From NCBI GenBank assembly GCA_938038825.1, contig CALHST010000265.1:1-13755 (forward strand): a stretch of 13,755 nucleotides of DNA, in the 5' to 3' direction. The notes below the pieces were generated by a model. The model did no database searches and had not been told where the DNA came from. It was given only the letters and a program-made list of their open reading frames with translations. The stretch is from an uncultured Paracoccaceae bacterium. Its GTDB lineage: Bacteria; Pseudomonadota; Alphaproteobacteria; Rhodobacterales; Rhodobacteraceae. Both the position numbers and the translations under genes were made by a program. Shown one piece after another: positions 6,573 to 12,819 of this stretch (position 1 is its first letter; every line of letters starts with the position of its first letter).

Positions 6573-7748
6573 ATGACAAACGTGGTGATCGCATCCGCAG
6601 CCCGCACAGCCGTGGGCAGCTTTGGTGGCGCATTTTCAAATACTCCGGCCCATGACTTGGGCACCGCCGTTTTAGAGGCCGTAGTCGAACGCGCCGGCGT
6701 CGACAAAGCAGACGTGTCTGAAACAATACTTGGCCAAGTTTTGACCGCAGCCCAGGGACAGAACCCTGCGCGCCAAGCACATATCAATGCCGGCTTGCCA
6801 AAAGAAGCGTCGGCTTGGAGCATCAACCAAGTGTGTGGTTCGGGCCTGCGCGCTGTTGCATTGGGTGCACAGCACATCCAATTGGGCGATGCCGACATCG
6901 TCGTCGCAGGCGGGCAAGAAAACATGACCTTGTCCCCCCATGCTGCAGCCTTGCGGGCTGGCCACAAAATGGGTGACCTGAAATACATAGATACCATGAT
7001 CAAAGATGGTCTGTGGGATGCGTTCAACGGTTATCACATGGGCCAAACTGCAGAAAACGTGGCGGACCAGTGGCAAATCACGCGGGATATGCAGGATGAG
7101 TTCGCTGTTTCATCGCAAAACAAGGCCGAAGCCGCGCAGAAAGCCGGTAAATTCGCGGACGAAATCGCCCCGTTCACAGTAAAAACCCGCAAGGGTGACA
7201 TCATTGTTGATGCGGACGAATACATTCGTCACGGTGCCAATCTGGAGGCGATGCAAAAGATGCGCCCGGCTTTCACCAAAGACGGCTCTGTTACAGCGGC
7301 AAACGCCTCTGGCCTGAACGATGGCGCTGCGGCAACGCTTTTGATGAGCGCGGATAACGCTGAAAAGCGTGGCATCACGCCGCTGGCGCGGATTGCGTCC
7401 TATGCGACTGCGGGTCTTGACCCATCCGTCATGGGTGTGGGGCCAATCTATGCGTCCCGCAAAGCCTTGGACAAAGCCGGTTGGTCCGTTGACGATTTGG
7501 ATTTGGTTGAAGCCAATGAAGCCTTCGCGGCCCAGGCATGTGCTGTGAACAAAGACATGGGTTGGGATCCCGCAATCGTGAACGTCAATGGCGGAGCAAT
7601 TGCGATTGGCCACCCAATTGGTGCTTCAGGTTGCCGGGTTCTGAACACGCTGTTGTTCGAAATGCAGCGTCGCGATGCGAAAAAAGGACTCGCCACCTTG
7701 TGCATCGGCGGCGGTATGGGCGTCGCAATGTGTATCGAACGCCTTTAA
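6573..7748 (+). CDS. phaA: Acetyl-CoA acetyltransferase (beta-ketothiolase)
   Basis: This 391-aa thiolase joins two acetyl-CoA molecules into acetoacetyl-CoA, the first step of polyhydroxybutyrate synthesis, and can run in reverse. The length and motifs match biosynthetic thiolases: INQVCGSGLRA with the acyl-accepting C88, GGQENMTLSPH, EANEAFAAQ, GGAIAIGHPIGASG with H347, and TLCIGGGMGVAM with C377. AGAGGAA five bases before the ATG is a good ribosome binding site. The upstream gap of 209 bp holds TGC-rich palindromes that could bind PhaR. phaB follows after 154 bp, so the two probably form one unit, though the hairpin and operator-like site between them leave room for separate control. Confidence 0.97.
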   Translation: MTNVVIASAARTAVGSFGGAFSNTPAHDLGTAVLEAVVERAGVDKADVSETILGQVLTAAQGQNPARQAHINAGLPKEASAWSINQVCGSGLRAVALGAQHIQLGDADIVVAGGQENMTLSPHAAALRAGHKMGDLKYIDTMIKDGLWDAFNGYHMGQTAENVADQWQITRDMQDEFAVSSQNKAEAAQKAGKFADEIAPFTVKTRKGDIIVDADEYIRHGANLEAMQKMRPAFTKDGSVTAANASGLNDGAAATLLMSADNAEKRGITPLARIASYATAGLDPSVMGVGPIYASRKALDKAGWSVDDLDLVEANEAFAAQACAVNKDMGWDPAIVNVNGGAIAIGHPIGASGCRVLNTLLFEMQRRDAKKGLATLCIGGGMGVAMCIERL

Positions 7749-7762
7749 AAACCTGGCGTACA

Positions 7763-7793
7763 ACAAGGGGCGGACGATAGGCCTGCCCCTTGT
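7763..7793 (+). promoter_or_regulatory. Stem-loop between phaA and phaB
   Basis: ACAAGGGGC (7763-7771) and GCCCCTTGT (7785-7793) form a perfect 9-bp stem with a 13-base loop, 14 bp after the phaA stop codon. No T run follows, so it is probably a partial terminator or an mRNA-stability hairpin, not a full stop. Confidence 0.55.
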
Positions 7794-7806
7794 GATTGGC
7801 AAAATG

Positions 7807-7817
7807 CTGCATGGCAG
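7807..7817. promoter_or_regulatory. PhaR-like operator upstream of phaB
   Basis: CTGCATGGCAG is an exact CTGC-N3-GCAG palindrome, 86 bp before phaB. Sites of this form are, as I recall, bound by PhaR, the repressor that senses polyhydroxybutyrate in Rhodobacter and Paracoccus relatives. The match is exact but short, so chance cannot be excluded. Confidence 0.45.
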
Positions 7818-7902
7818 AAAATTCACTGCGAAATATTATTGCGCATCATGCCAGCGAGAAGTAACAAGATTTCAATGACGAATCTCTGGAGGAGAATCCC
7901 AC

Positions 7903-8625
7903 ATGTCTCGTGTAGCCCTAGTGACAGGCGGTAGCCGCGGTATCGGCGAAGCCATTTCCAAAAAATTACAAGCGGACGGCTACACTGTCGCCGCGACCTA
8001 TGCCGGCAACGACGAAGCCGCCGCAAAATTCACAGATGCCACCGGTATCAAAACCTACAAGTGGAATGTTGCGGACTACGACAGCTCCAAAGCAGGTCTT
8101 GCACAGGTCGAAGCGGACCTTGGACCAATCGAAGTTGTTGTCGCAAATGCGGGCATCACGCGCGATGCCCCGTTCCACAAAATGACACCCGAGCAATGGC
8201 ATCAAGTAATCGACACGAACCTAACGGGTGTGTTCAACACTGTACATCCAATCTGGCCGGGCATGCGTGAACGCAAGTTCGGACGGATCATCGTGATCTC
8301 CTCGATCAACGGGCAAAAAGGTCAGTTCGCTCAGGTCAACTATGCTGCGACCAAAGCTGGCGATTTGGGCATCGTGAAATCTTTGGCCCAAGAAGGTGCA
8401 CGCGCCGGCATAACAGCCAATGCAATCTGCCCGGGCTATATTGCGACAGAAATGGTGATGGCAGTGCCGGAAAAGGTGCGTGAATCGATCATCGGCCAAA
8501 TTCCAACTGGCCGTTTGGGTGAACCGGAAGAAATCGCGCGCTGCGTTGCGTTCCTTGCCTCCGACGACTCAGGCTTTATCAACGGCTCGACAATCTCTGC
8601 CAATGGCGGCCAATTTTTCGTCTAA
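7903..8625 (+). CDS. phaB: Acetoacetyl-CoA reductase (NADPH-dependent SDR)
   Basis: This 240-aa short-chain dehydrogenase reduces acetoacetyl-CoA to (R)-3-hydroxybutyryl-CoA, the monomer for polyhydroxybutyrate synthase. It shows the cofactor loop TGGSRGIG (8-15), NAG (82-84), N106, and the catalytic S134, Y147 and K151 in QVNYAATKAG. The C-terminal half follows PhaB closely: AICPGYIATEMV, IPTGRLGEPEEIA and a final NGGQFFV. The start is fixed by GGAGGAG (7888-7894), eight bases before the ATG. It follows phaA in the same direction and is closed by a terminator, so the unit ends here. The synthase (phaC) is not in the window. Confidence 0.97.
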   Translation: MSRVALVTGGSRGIGEAISKKLQADGYTVAATYAGNDEAAAKFTDATGIKTYKWNVADYDSSKAGLAQVEADLGPIEVVVANAGITRDAPFHKMTPEQWHQVIDTNLTGVFNTVHPIWPGMRERKFGRIIVISSINGQKGQFAQVNYAATKAGDLGIVKSLAQEGARAGITANAICPGYIATEMVMAVPEKVRESIIGQIPTGRLGEPEEIARCVAFLASDDSGFINGSTISANGGQFFV

Positions 8626-8648
8626 CTGACGAACCACAGAGACTGAAG

Positions 8649-8673
8649 AAGGTCGCGATTTCGCGGCCTTTTT
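8649..8673 (+). terminator. Rho-independent terminator after phaB
   Basis: AAGGTCGCG (8649-8657) pairs with CGCGGCCTT (8662-8670) with one G-U and a four-base loop, followed by TTTTT. It lies 23 bp past the phaB stop. Confidence 0.9.
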
Positions 8674-8681
8674 CGTGCGCC

Positions 8682-8726
8682 GACAGGTTCTGGGATGTTG
8701 TTCTTTCACTCCGACACAACACTGTC
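8682..8726. other. Nested inverted repeats in the phaB to small-ORF gap
   Basis: GACAG (8682-8686) pairs with CTGTC (8722-8726), and inside it TGTTGT (8696-8701) pairs with ACAACA (8716-8721). The pairing leaves a nine-base bulge on one side. The gap 8674-8878 otherwise shows only a weak -10-like TATAAG at 8799 with no good -35, plus AGATC-GGC-GATCT at 8803-8815. No function is assigned. Confidence 0.25.
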
Positions 8727-8878
8727 TGGGCCGGGATGGTTTTGATCGCATCTTTGCAAGTACCACACTCAGAAACGTCGAGCATCTGGATACCTATGTA
8801 TAAGATCGGCGATCTAACCCGGAGTTAACTCTGTCGCTGTATGCCGAAGCTGACACCAAAACGATGAGGTCCCCAGCA

Positions 8879-9052
8879 ATGCATGGCACGGAAACACTCA
8901 GTTCAAAAAACACAAATCCCAAAGCCGCCCGGATCGCCGCGCTGTCTGCCGAGTATTTGGATGCTGAGCCAAAACGCCGCGCGGAAATTGGCGAAGAGAT
9001 CGAAGCATTGATCTCCGGTCGCCTTGTCATGCTGCCGGTCCGCCAGCAATAA
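8879..9052 (+). CDS. Small hypothetical protein (57 aa)
   Basis: I do not recognise this protein. From the ATG at 8879 it is 57 aa with an Ala/Glu/Arg-rich helical middle (KAARIAALSAEYLDAEPKRR and EIGEEIEALISG) and a C-terminus ending VMLPVRQQ. It has no signal peptide, membrane segment or cysteines. The start at 8879 is preferred because GAGG lies at good spacing before it; an in-frame ATG at 8864 would add five residues and lacks such a site. A terminator begins five bases after the stop codon, which supports a real transcript ending here. It is convergent with another small gene. Confidence 0.55.
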   Translation: MHGTETLSSKNTNPKAARIAALSAEYLDAEPKRRAEIGEEIEALISGRLVMLPVRQQ

Positions 9053-9057
9053 ACGAA

Positions 9058-9085
9058 AAAGACCGGATCAAACGACCCGGCCTTT
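9058..9085. terminator. Bidirectional terminator between two small convergent genes
   Basis: AAAGACCGG (9058-9066) and CCGGCCTTT (9077-9085) form a stem with one mismatch. The plus strand ends in TTTCTGT and the minus strand in TTTTT, so the minus direction is stronger. It can serve the 57-aa gene on the left and the 38-aa gene on the right. Confidence 0.75.
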
Positions 9086-9151
9086 CTGTAAGTGTATCCC
9101 GCACCGTTACGGGCACGACACACCGATCCCGTAAGAACCTTTGCGCATGGC

Positions 9152-9268
9152 TCAGCGGGAAAATCCTCCGAACATCCAATTCCAAATGCCCCGGCTGACT
9201 TTGCCGCGCTCTGCATGGGCGTTTTGCATGATTTGGCGGATCTGTGGGTTGGCGCTTGATTCAAACAT
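9152..9268 (-). CDS. Small protein of 38 aa with a perfect ribosome binding site
   Basis: The frame starts at ATG 9268 and encodes 38 aa beginning MFESSANPQIRQIMQNAH and ending GIWNWMFGGFSR. AAGGAGG lies six bases before the ATG, the best Shine-Dalgarno in this part of the window, which argues strongly that the frame is translated. The N-terminal half looks like a charged helix. The C-terminal dozen residues are rich in Trp and Phe and could touch a membrane or a partner protein. I cannot name a family. It is divergent from the LysR gene, with 110 bp between start codons, so that regulator may control it. Its transcript would end at the terminator at 9058-9085, after a 3' UTR holding TTACGGG/CCCGTAA (9107-9134). 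Confidence 0.7.
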   Translation of the reverse strand: MFESSANPQIRQIMQNAHAERGKVSRGIWNWMFGGFSR

Positions 9269-9378
9269 GGTCGCCTCCTTCGGCATCAGTTTCTCTGTTC
9301 TGACACCAATATGCACCTTACGAAAAATAACCACAAACGAGACTTTTCACACCTTCAGTTTAGTTTTACTTATGTGAC

Positions 9379-10314
9379 ATGACTGATCGACTTCCTCCTC
9401 TGACTGCCTTGCGCGCTTTTGAAGCTGCCGCGCGACATATGTCCTTTGCCAAAGCCGCAGAAGAACTAAACGTCACACCTGCAGCGCTCAGTTTTCAGAT
9501 CAAATCTTTGGAGGAACACCTGGGCACTCCGGTTTTTCGCCGCCTTAACCGGGCAGTTGCACTCACCGAAGCAGGCGAAACATTGGCACCCGGATGCAGC
9601 GAGGGGTTTCACCAACTCGCAGCCGCGTGGGGCGCAACGCGCCGATTGCAGGACACCAAAATTTTAACGGTGACCGCGGGCCCTGCATTTACAGCAAAAT
9701 GGATGGCACCACGCTTGTACGAATTCGCGCAGCTCCATCCTGATATCGAATTGCGCTTTTCTGCGTCCTTAAGACGAATGGATTTCGAACGCGACCAAAT
9801 CGACGTTGCAATCCGCTTTGGCGTTGAAACGGACACGGGTTTGTTTTCACTCCCCCTTGCCGATGAATGGGTGGTTCCGGTCATGACACCGAAATTGGCC
9901 GCGGACTTTCCAACCATCGAAAGCCTAAAAGACGCTGTGTTGATTGTGGATCAATCCATCGACTTCCTAAAGCCCGCCTGTGACTGGGATGCATGGTTCA
10001 AGATTGCCGGCGTGTCACCTGTCGAAGCCCACGGCCCTCGATTTTCTCAGGCGGATCATGCGGTGGATGCAGCACTTGCGGGTGTTGGCGTCACTTTGGG
10101 GCGCCGTGCGCTGGTGATCAAATATTTAATGGAAGGACAATTGGTTGCACCATTTCAGCCAGCCCTAAACACTGGGGCCCGCTTTCGGTTCCTGTGTCGT
10201 GACGGCATGCAAGACAAGCCGCAGATCCGACTGTTCCGCGAATGGATGCTGCGGGAAATCGACAAAGGCCGTCCTGTTGCGGACCAAATGACCATCGTAA
10301 ATCCAAATCCATAA
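9379..10314 (+). CDS. LysR-family transcriptional regulator, GcvA-like
   Basis: This 311-aa regulator has an N-terminal winged helix-turn-helix (about residues 6-65: LPPLTALRAFEAAARHMSFA, AAEELNVTPAALSFQIKSLE, FRRLNRAVALTEAGE) and a C-terminal effector-binding domain. The pattern places it in the GcvA/AmpR-like branch, whose members control amino-acid, beta-lactamase or other metabolic genes. The effector cannot be predicted. No Shine-Dalgarno is visible before the ATG; an upstream ATG at 9372 is followed at once by a stop. LysR proteins often regulate a divergent neighbour, which here is the 38-aa gene. No plus-strand terminator with a T run follows it. Confidence 0.93.
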   Translation: MTDRLPPLTALRAFEAAARHMSFAKAAEELNVTPAALSFQIKSLEEHLGTPVFRRLNRAVALTEAGETLAPGCSEGFHQLAAAWGATRRLQDTKILTVTAGPAFTAKWMAPRLYEFAQLHPDIELRFSASLRRMDFERDQIDVAIRFGVETDTGLFSLPLADEWVVPVMTPKLAADFPTIESLKDAVLIVDQSIDFLKPACDWDAWFKIAGVSPVEAHGPRFSQADHAVDAALAGVGVTLGRRALVIKYLMEGQLVAPFQPALNTGARFRFLCRDGMQDKPQIRLFREWMLREIDKGRPVADQMTIVNPNP

Positions 10315-10326
10315 CCAATAGACAAC

Positions 10327-10353
10327 AAAAAAGCCCCAAGAGAACTTGGGGCT
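10327..10353 (-). terminator. Rho-independent terminator for the DUF465 transcript
   Basis: AGCCCCAAG (10332-10340) and CTTGGGGCT (10345-10353) form a perfect 9-bp stem with a GAA-type four-base loop. On the minus strand it is followed by six T. On the plus strand no T run follows, so it mainly serves the minus-strand gene. Confidence 0.85.
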
Positions 10354-10425
10354 GTGCACATCATCCAATGTGCAATCGTTGTTACTCAGAACGGATGTAA
10401 CATCCGCCCCCCACCACTACAGTAT
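10327..10425 (-). ncRNA. Structured 3' UTR of the DUF465 gene, candidate small RNA
   Basis: In the 99 bp after the DUF465 stop codon, the minus-strand transcript carries three perfect stem-loops in a row: CGGATG/CATCCG with a three-base loop (10392-10406), TGCACAT/ATGTGCA with a six-base loop (10355-10374), then the terminator stem (10332-10353). A terminator alone needs one hairpin. This layout resembles 3'-UTR-derived small RNAs, but no expression evidence exists here. Confidence 0.3.
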
Positions 10426-10590
10426 CTAAGGCGATAATCGCTCAATCTCTTCCTTTAGTCGTAGCTTTTGTTTTTTCATGTCCACGATATCAAAATCATT
10501 GGTTGCCGGCGCACGTTGTGCTGCTTCTACCGCCTCACTCAATGTTTGATGTTTCCGTTTTAGCTCTTGCAGGTGCGAGCTTAAGGACAT
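10426..10590 (-). CDS. YdcH/DUF465-family small protein
   Basis: This 54-aa protein begins MSLSSHLQELKRKHQTLSEA and continues through MKKQKLRLKEEIERL. It matches DUF465 (YdcH-like) in length and in its two-helix hairpin pattern rich in Lys, Glu and Leu. The molecular role of the family is not established. The start at 10590 is chosen because GGAG lies at good spacing before it and the family begins with MSL; the frame stays open upstream to 10635, but those residues look like the promoter region. It has a candidate promoter of its own at 10623-10652 and a structured 3' UTR. Confidence 0.9.
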   Translation of the reverse strand: MSLSSHLQELKRKHQTLSEAVEAAQRAPATNDFDIVDMKKQKLRLKEEIERLSP

Positions 10591-10622
10591 AGGCAAACTC
10601 CTTTGGTTAGGTGTGGTAGAAT

Positions 10623-10652
10623 AATATAAGCACACTTTTTACGCCACGTCAC
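10623..10652 (-). promoter_or_regulatory. Candidate promoter of the DUF465 gene
   Basis: On the minus strand GTGACG (10647-10652) and TATATT (10623-10628) are 18 bp apart, in an AT-rich stretch 33 bp before the start codon. The -10 is good, the -35 is fair. It lies in the gap after the methyltransferase gene, where no terminator is visible. Confidence 0.4.
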
Positions 10653-10693
10653 GCTGCACGCGCATTCTTTGCCTAACCGACACTTAATTGTGT

Positions 10694-11455
10694 TTAGAAT
10701 TTCAGCGCAGCACCCGCGCGTAAAACTTGGGAAATCTCCGCGCAATAGTGATCTTTGTCGCCTGGATGATGATCACCGTCATGCAAAATGACCGGTGCGT
10801 GCATCAATAATTTGGCCCGGCCTTCCTTGCGCGCCCGCAATATCACAAGCTCTGCCGCGCGCCCTTGACGCGGCGCTAACGGCAAGATTTCCAAACTGCC
10901 CAAACGGTTTGCCATTGAAGCCAACGCGTCTGCCAAACGGTCCGCCTTTATGATCATGTGAAGATAGCCCCAAGGCTTCAGTCGCTTCGCGGCCACTTTC
11001 ACCCAAGTGTCCAACGGCAATCCTTCGCCCAAGGCAACTTCCCGCGAAGCATCCGTTGATGCAGTACCAGACATCCGATCATAATATGGTGGATTTGCAA
11101 TGACGTGTTCGAAGTTGCGTTCTTTCAGAGCCTGTGGGACGGCGTCCAAATCTGCGCAATAGACGTCGAAAGCTTGACCCGCCTTTTGCCCGTTTTTGAT
11201 CGCCAAAGCAGCGTAACCGGGGTGCTGTTCAATCCCGGCAAGTTTCAGCCCAGCAACCCGGGTGCCAAGACACAACGCAGCGGCACCTGCGCCACATCCC
11301 AAATCCAACACAGACTGCCCTGATTTGGCCGGAACAGTGGCGGCTAAAAGCACTGGATCCACGCCCGCGCGATAACCTTGCCGGGGTTGCCAAAGTTTTA
11401 GATCGCCGCCCAGAAAACTGTCGCAACGTAAGTCTTCGTCGGGAAATTCCGTCAA
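10694..11455 (-). CDS. TrmN6/YfiC-like SAM-dependent methyltransferase
   Basis: This 253-aa class I methyltransferase has the SAM loop VLDLGCGAGAAALCL (49-63) and the amino-methylating motif NPPYY (121-125), the signature of N6-adenine and related methylases. The overall layout, starting with FLGGDLKLWQPRQGYRAGVDP, matches the family of tRNA1(Val) A37 N6-methyltransferases, so a tRNA adenine is the likely target. The exact position is unproven. The start is a TTG at 11455-11453, which overlaps the stop of the DUF2007 gene as TTGA, so translation is probably coupled. The family normally begins near this point, which supports the rare start. Confidence 0.85.
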   Translation of the reverse strand: MTEFPDEDLRCDSFLGGDLKLWQPRQGYRAGVDPVLLAATVPAKSGQSVLDLGCGAGAAALCLGTRVAGLKLAGIEQHPGYAALAIKNGQKAGQAFDVYCADLDAVPQALKERNFEHVIANPPYYDRMSGTASTDASREVALGEGLPLDTWVKVAAKRLKPWGYLHMIIKADRLADALASMANRLGSLEILPLAPRQGRAAELVILRARKEGRAKLLMHAPVILHDGDHHPGDKDHYCAEISQVLRAGAALKF

Positions 11456-11667
11456 GGCGTTACTTCAATCTCGTTGTCCGTCATAACCCTTGCTGCGCGG
11501 TCATAATCTTCGGTTCGCACCATCATGCGGCGTGGGAAAATATCAATACCTCCGTAGAGGTTGCTCATATTTACGTCGAGCTCAAAGCACTCTATATCCT
11601 CTCCATTAAGGAGCGCTGTGGCAAAGGCCATCACGGTGGGGTCGGTACTGCGCAGAAGCTCTTTCAT
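11452..11667 (-). CDS. DUF2007 small protein
   Basis: This 71-aa protein has the DUF2007 pattern: an initial MKELLRSTDPTVMAFATALL, then GEDIECFELD, and a C-terminal VRTEDYDRAARVM. The family is often called a putative signal-transducing protein and has a ferredoxin-like fold resembling ACT-type domains; its function is not established. No clear Shine-Dalgarno precedes the ATG at 11667. It overlaps the methyltransferase start by 4 bp, so the two form an operon. It is divergent from the polyprenyl diphosphate synthase gene, with 55 bp between start codons. Confidence 0.9.
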   Translation of the reverse strand: MKELLRSTDPTVMAFATALLNGEDIECFELDVNMSNLYGGIDIFPRRMMVRTEDYDRAARVMTDNEIEVTP

Positions 11668-11722
11668 ACGGACGATTTAACGAGCAATCGGGGCCAGAGT
11701 CGAGAGCCCAACGGGGATGTGA

Positions 11723-12715
11723 ATGGACGCCAGCTATAAACCACATGATCGCATGGCCGCGCTATTGACCAACGAGATGGCAGCGGTAAATTCGTTGATC
11801 GCAGAGCGCATGGCATCCGAACATGCGCCGCGCATTCCAGAGGTTACAGCGCATCTTGTCGGTGCTGGTGGTAAACGCCTGCGGCCCATGCTGACCTTGG
11901 CTGCTGCGCGCTTATGTGGATATGAAGGCCCCTACCACATTCATTTGGCTGCAACGGTCGAATTCATCCATACGGCCACGTTGCTGCACGATGATGTGGT
12001 TGATGAGAGCGGACAACGGCGCGGGCGCCCAACTGCGAACCTGTTATGGGATAATAAATCGTCCGTTTTGGTTGGGGATTACCTATTTTCCCGCAGCTTC
12101 CAATTGATGGTAGAAACCGGGTCTTTGCGAGTGCTAAGCATCCTGGCCAACGCGTCTGCGACCATTGCTGAAGGTGAAGTCCTTCAACTGACAGCCGCGC
12201 AAGATCTTGCCACAGACGAAGCCGTCTATTTGCAAGTGGTGCGTGGCAAAACAGCTGCCTTGTTTTCCGCCGCGACAGAAGTTGGGGGTGTTATTGCGCA
12301 AGCGCCGGAGACTCATGTACAGGCGCTGTTCAACTTCGGCGACGCTTTGGGTGTAGCGTTTCAAATCGTGGACGACCTTCTGGACTATCAGGGCCAAGAA
12401 TCATCAACTGGCAAAAACATAGGTGACGATTTTCGGGAACGTAAACTAACATTGCCCGTGATCAAAGCCGTGGCCAAGGCAGATGTAGAAGAACGCACCT
12501 TTTGGCATCGAACCATAGAAAGGGGTCAACAGAACGATGGGGATCTGGAAACAGCGCTGCGTCTGATGACGCAACACGGCACGCTAGAGGCGACAAAAAA
12601 CGACGCTCTGAATTGGGCGGAAAAAGCAAAGACAGCGCTGATGGTGCTACCGGATCATGATGTGCGCGACATGCTGCACGATCTTGCAGACTATGTCGTG
12701 GAACGGATTAGCTAG
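11723..12715 (+). CDS. ddsA: Long-chain polyprenyl (probably decaprenyl) diphosphate synthase
   Basis: This 330-aa enzyme adds isopentenyl diphosphate units to an allylic primer to build the side chain of ubiquinone. Motifs in order are GGKRLRP (49-55), the first Asp-rich motif LLHDDVVDE (D90, D91, D94), VGDYLFSRSF (117-126), the second Asp-rich motif IVDDLLDY (D217, D218, D221) and GKNIGDDFRERKLTLP. Small residues before the first Asp motif (HTATLLHDD) are usual for enzymes that make long products. In this clade Q10 is the common quinone, so decaprenyl is the best guess for length. GGGG lies just before the ATG. It is divergent from the DUF2007 operon and convergent with ispE, which supplies precursors for the same pathway. 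Confidence 0.93.
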   Translation: MDASYKPHDRMAALLTNEMAAVNSLIAERMASEHAPRIPEVTAHLVGAGGKRLRPMLTLAAARLCGYEGPYHIHLAATVEFIHTATLLHDDVVDESGQRRGRPTANLLWDNKSSVLVGDYLFSRSFQLMVETGSLRVLSILANASATIAEGEVLQLTAAQDLATDEAVYLQVVRGKTAALFSAATEVGGVIAQAPETHVQALFNFGDALGVAFQIVDDLLDYQGQESSTGKNIGDDFRERKLTLPVIKAVAKADVEERTFWHRTIERGQQNDGDLETALRLMTQHGTLEATKNDALNWAEKAKTALMVLPDHDVRDMLHDLADYVVERIS

Positions 12716-12741
12716 CCCGCCTTTCCCGTAACTTCGCGCAG

Positions 12742-12798
12742 CGTGAGCTAAAGCTCACCTTACGTTTTGAACTTATGTAGGGTGAGCTTCAGCTCACG
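12742..12798. repeat. REPIN-like 57-bp inverted repeat, copy 2
   Basis: GTGAGCTAAAGCTCACC (12743-12759) and GGTGAGCTTCAGCTCAC (12781-12797) are inverted arms with one mismatch and the same 21-bp spacing as copy 1. The right arm again follows GTAG (12777-12780) and the left arm ends in TTAC. Compared with copy 1 the arms differ at one base, while the spacer centre has diverged. It fills most of the gap between convergent ddsA and ispE, where no other terminator is seen, so its hairpins may also end both transcripts. Confidence 0.8.
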
Positions 12799-12819
12799 CG
12801 CCGAGTGCCAGCGTCAATC

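Noticed and set aside
5851..6780. A 309-aa open frame on the minus strand opposite the EAL and phaA genes
   Set aside because: It spans two real genes and their promoter region in antisense; its composition is rich in Arg, Cys and Pro as in typical shadows.
7110..7613. A 167-aa minus-strand frame inside phaA
   Set aside because: Antisense shadow of the thiolase; no ribosome binding site or domain.
8797..8804. TATAAG as a promoter for the 57-aa gene
   Set aside because: No acceptable -35 at 16-18 bp; kept only as a remark, not as a feature.
8794..9264. A 156-aa minus-strand frame across the small-gene region
   Set aside because: It runs through the bidirectional terminator and against the better-supported 57-aa frame, with no start signal.
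10332..10353. The hairpin after the LysR gene as a plus-strand terminator
   Set aside because: No T run follows on the plus strand; the T run is only on the minus strand, so it serves DUF465.
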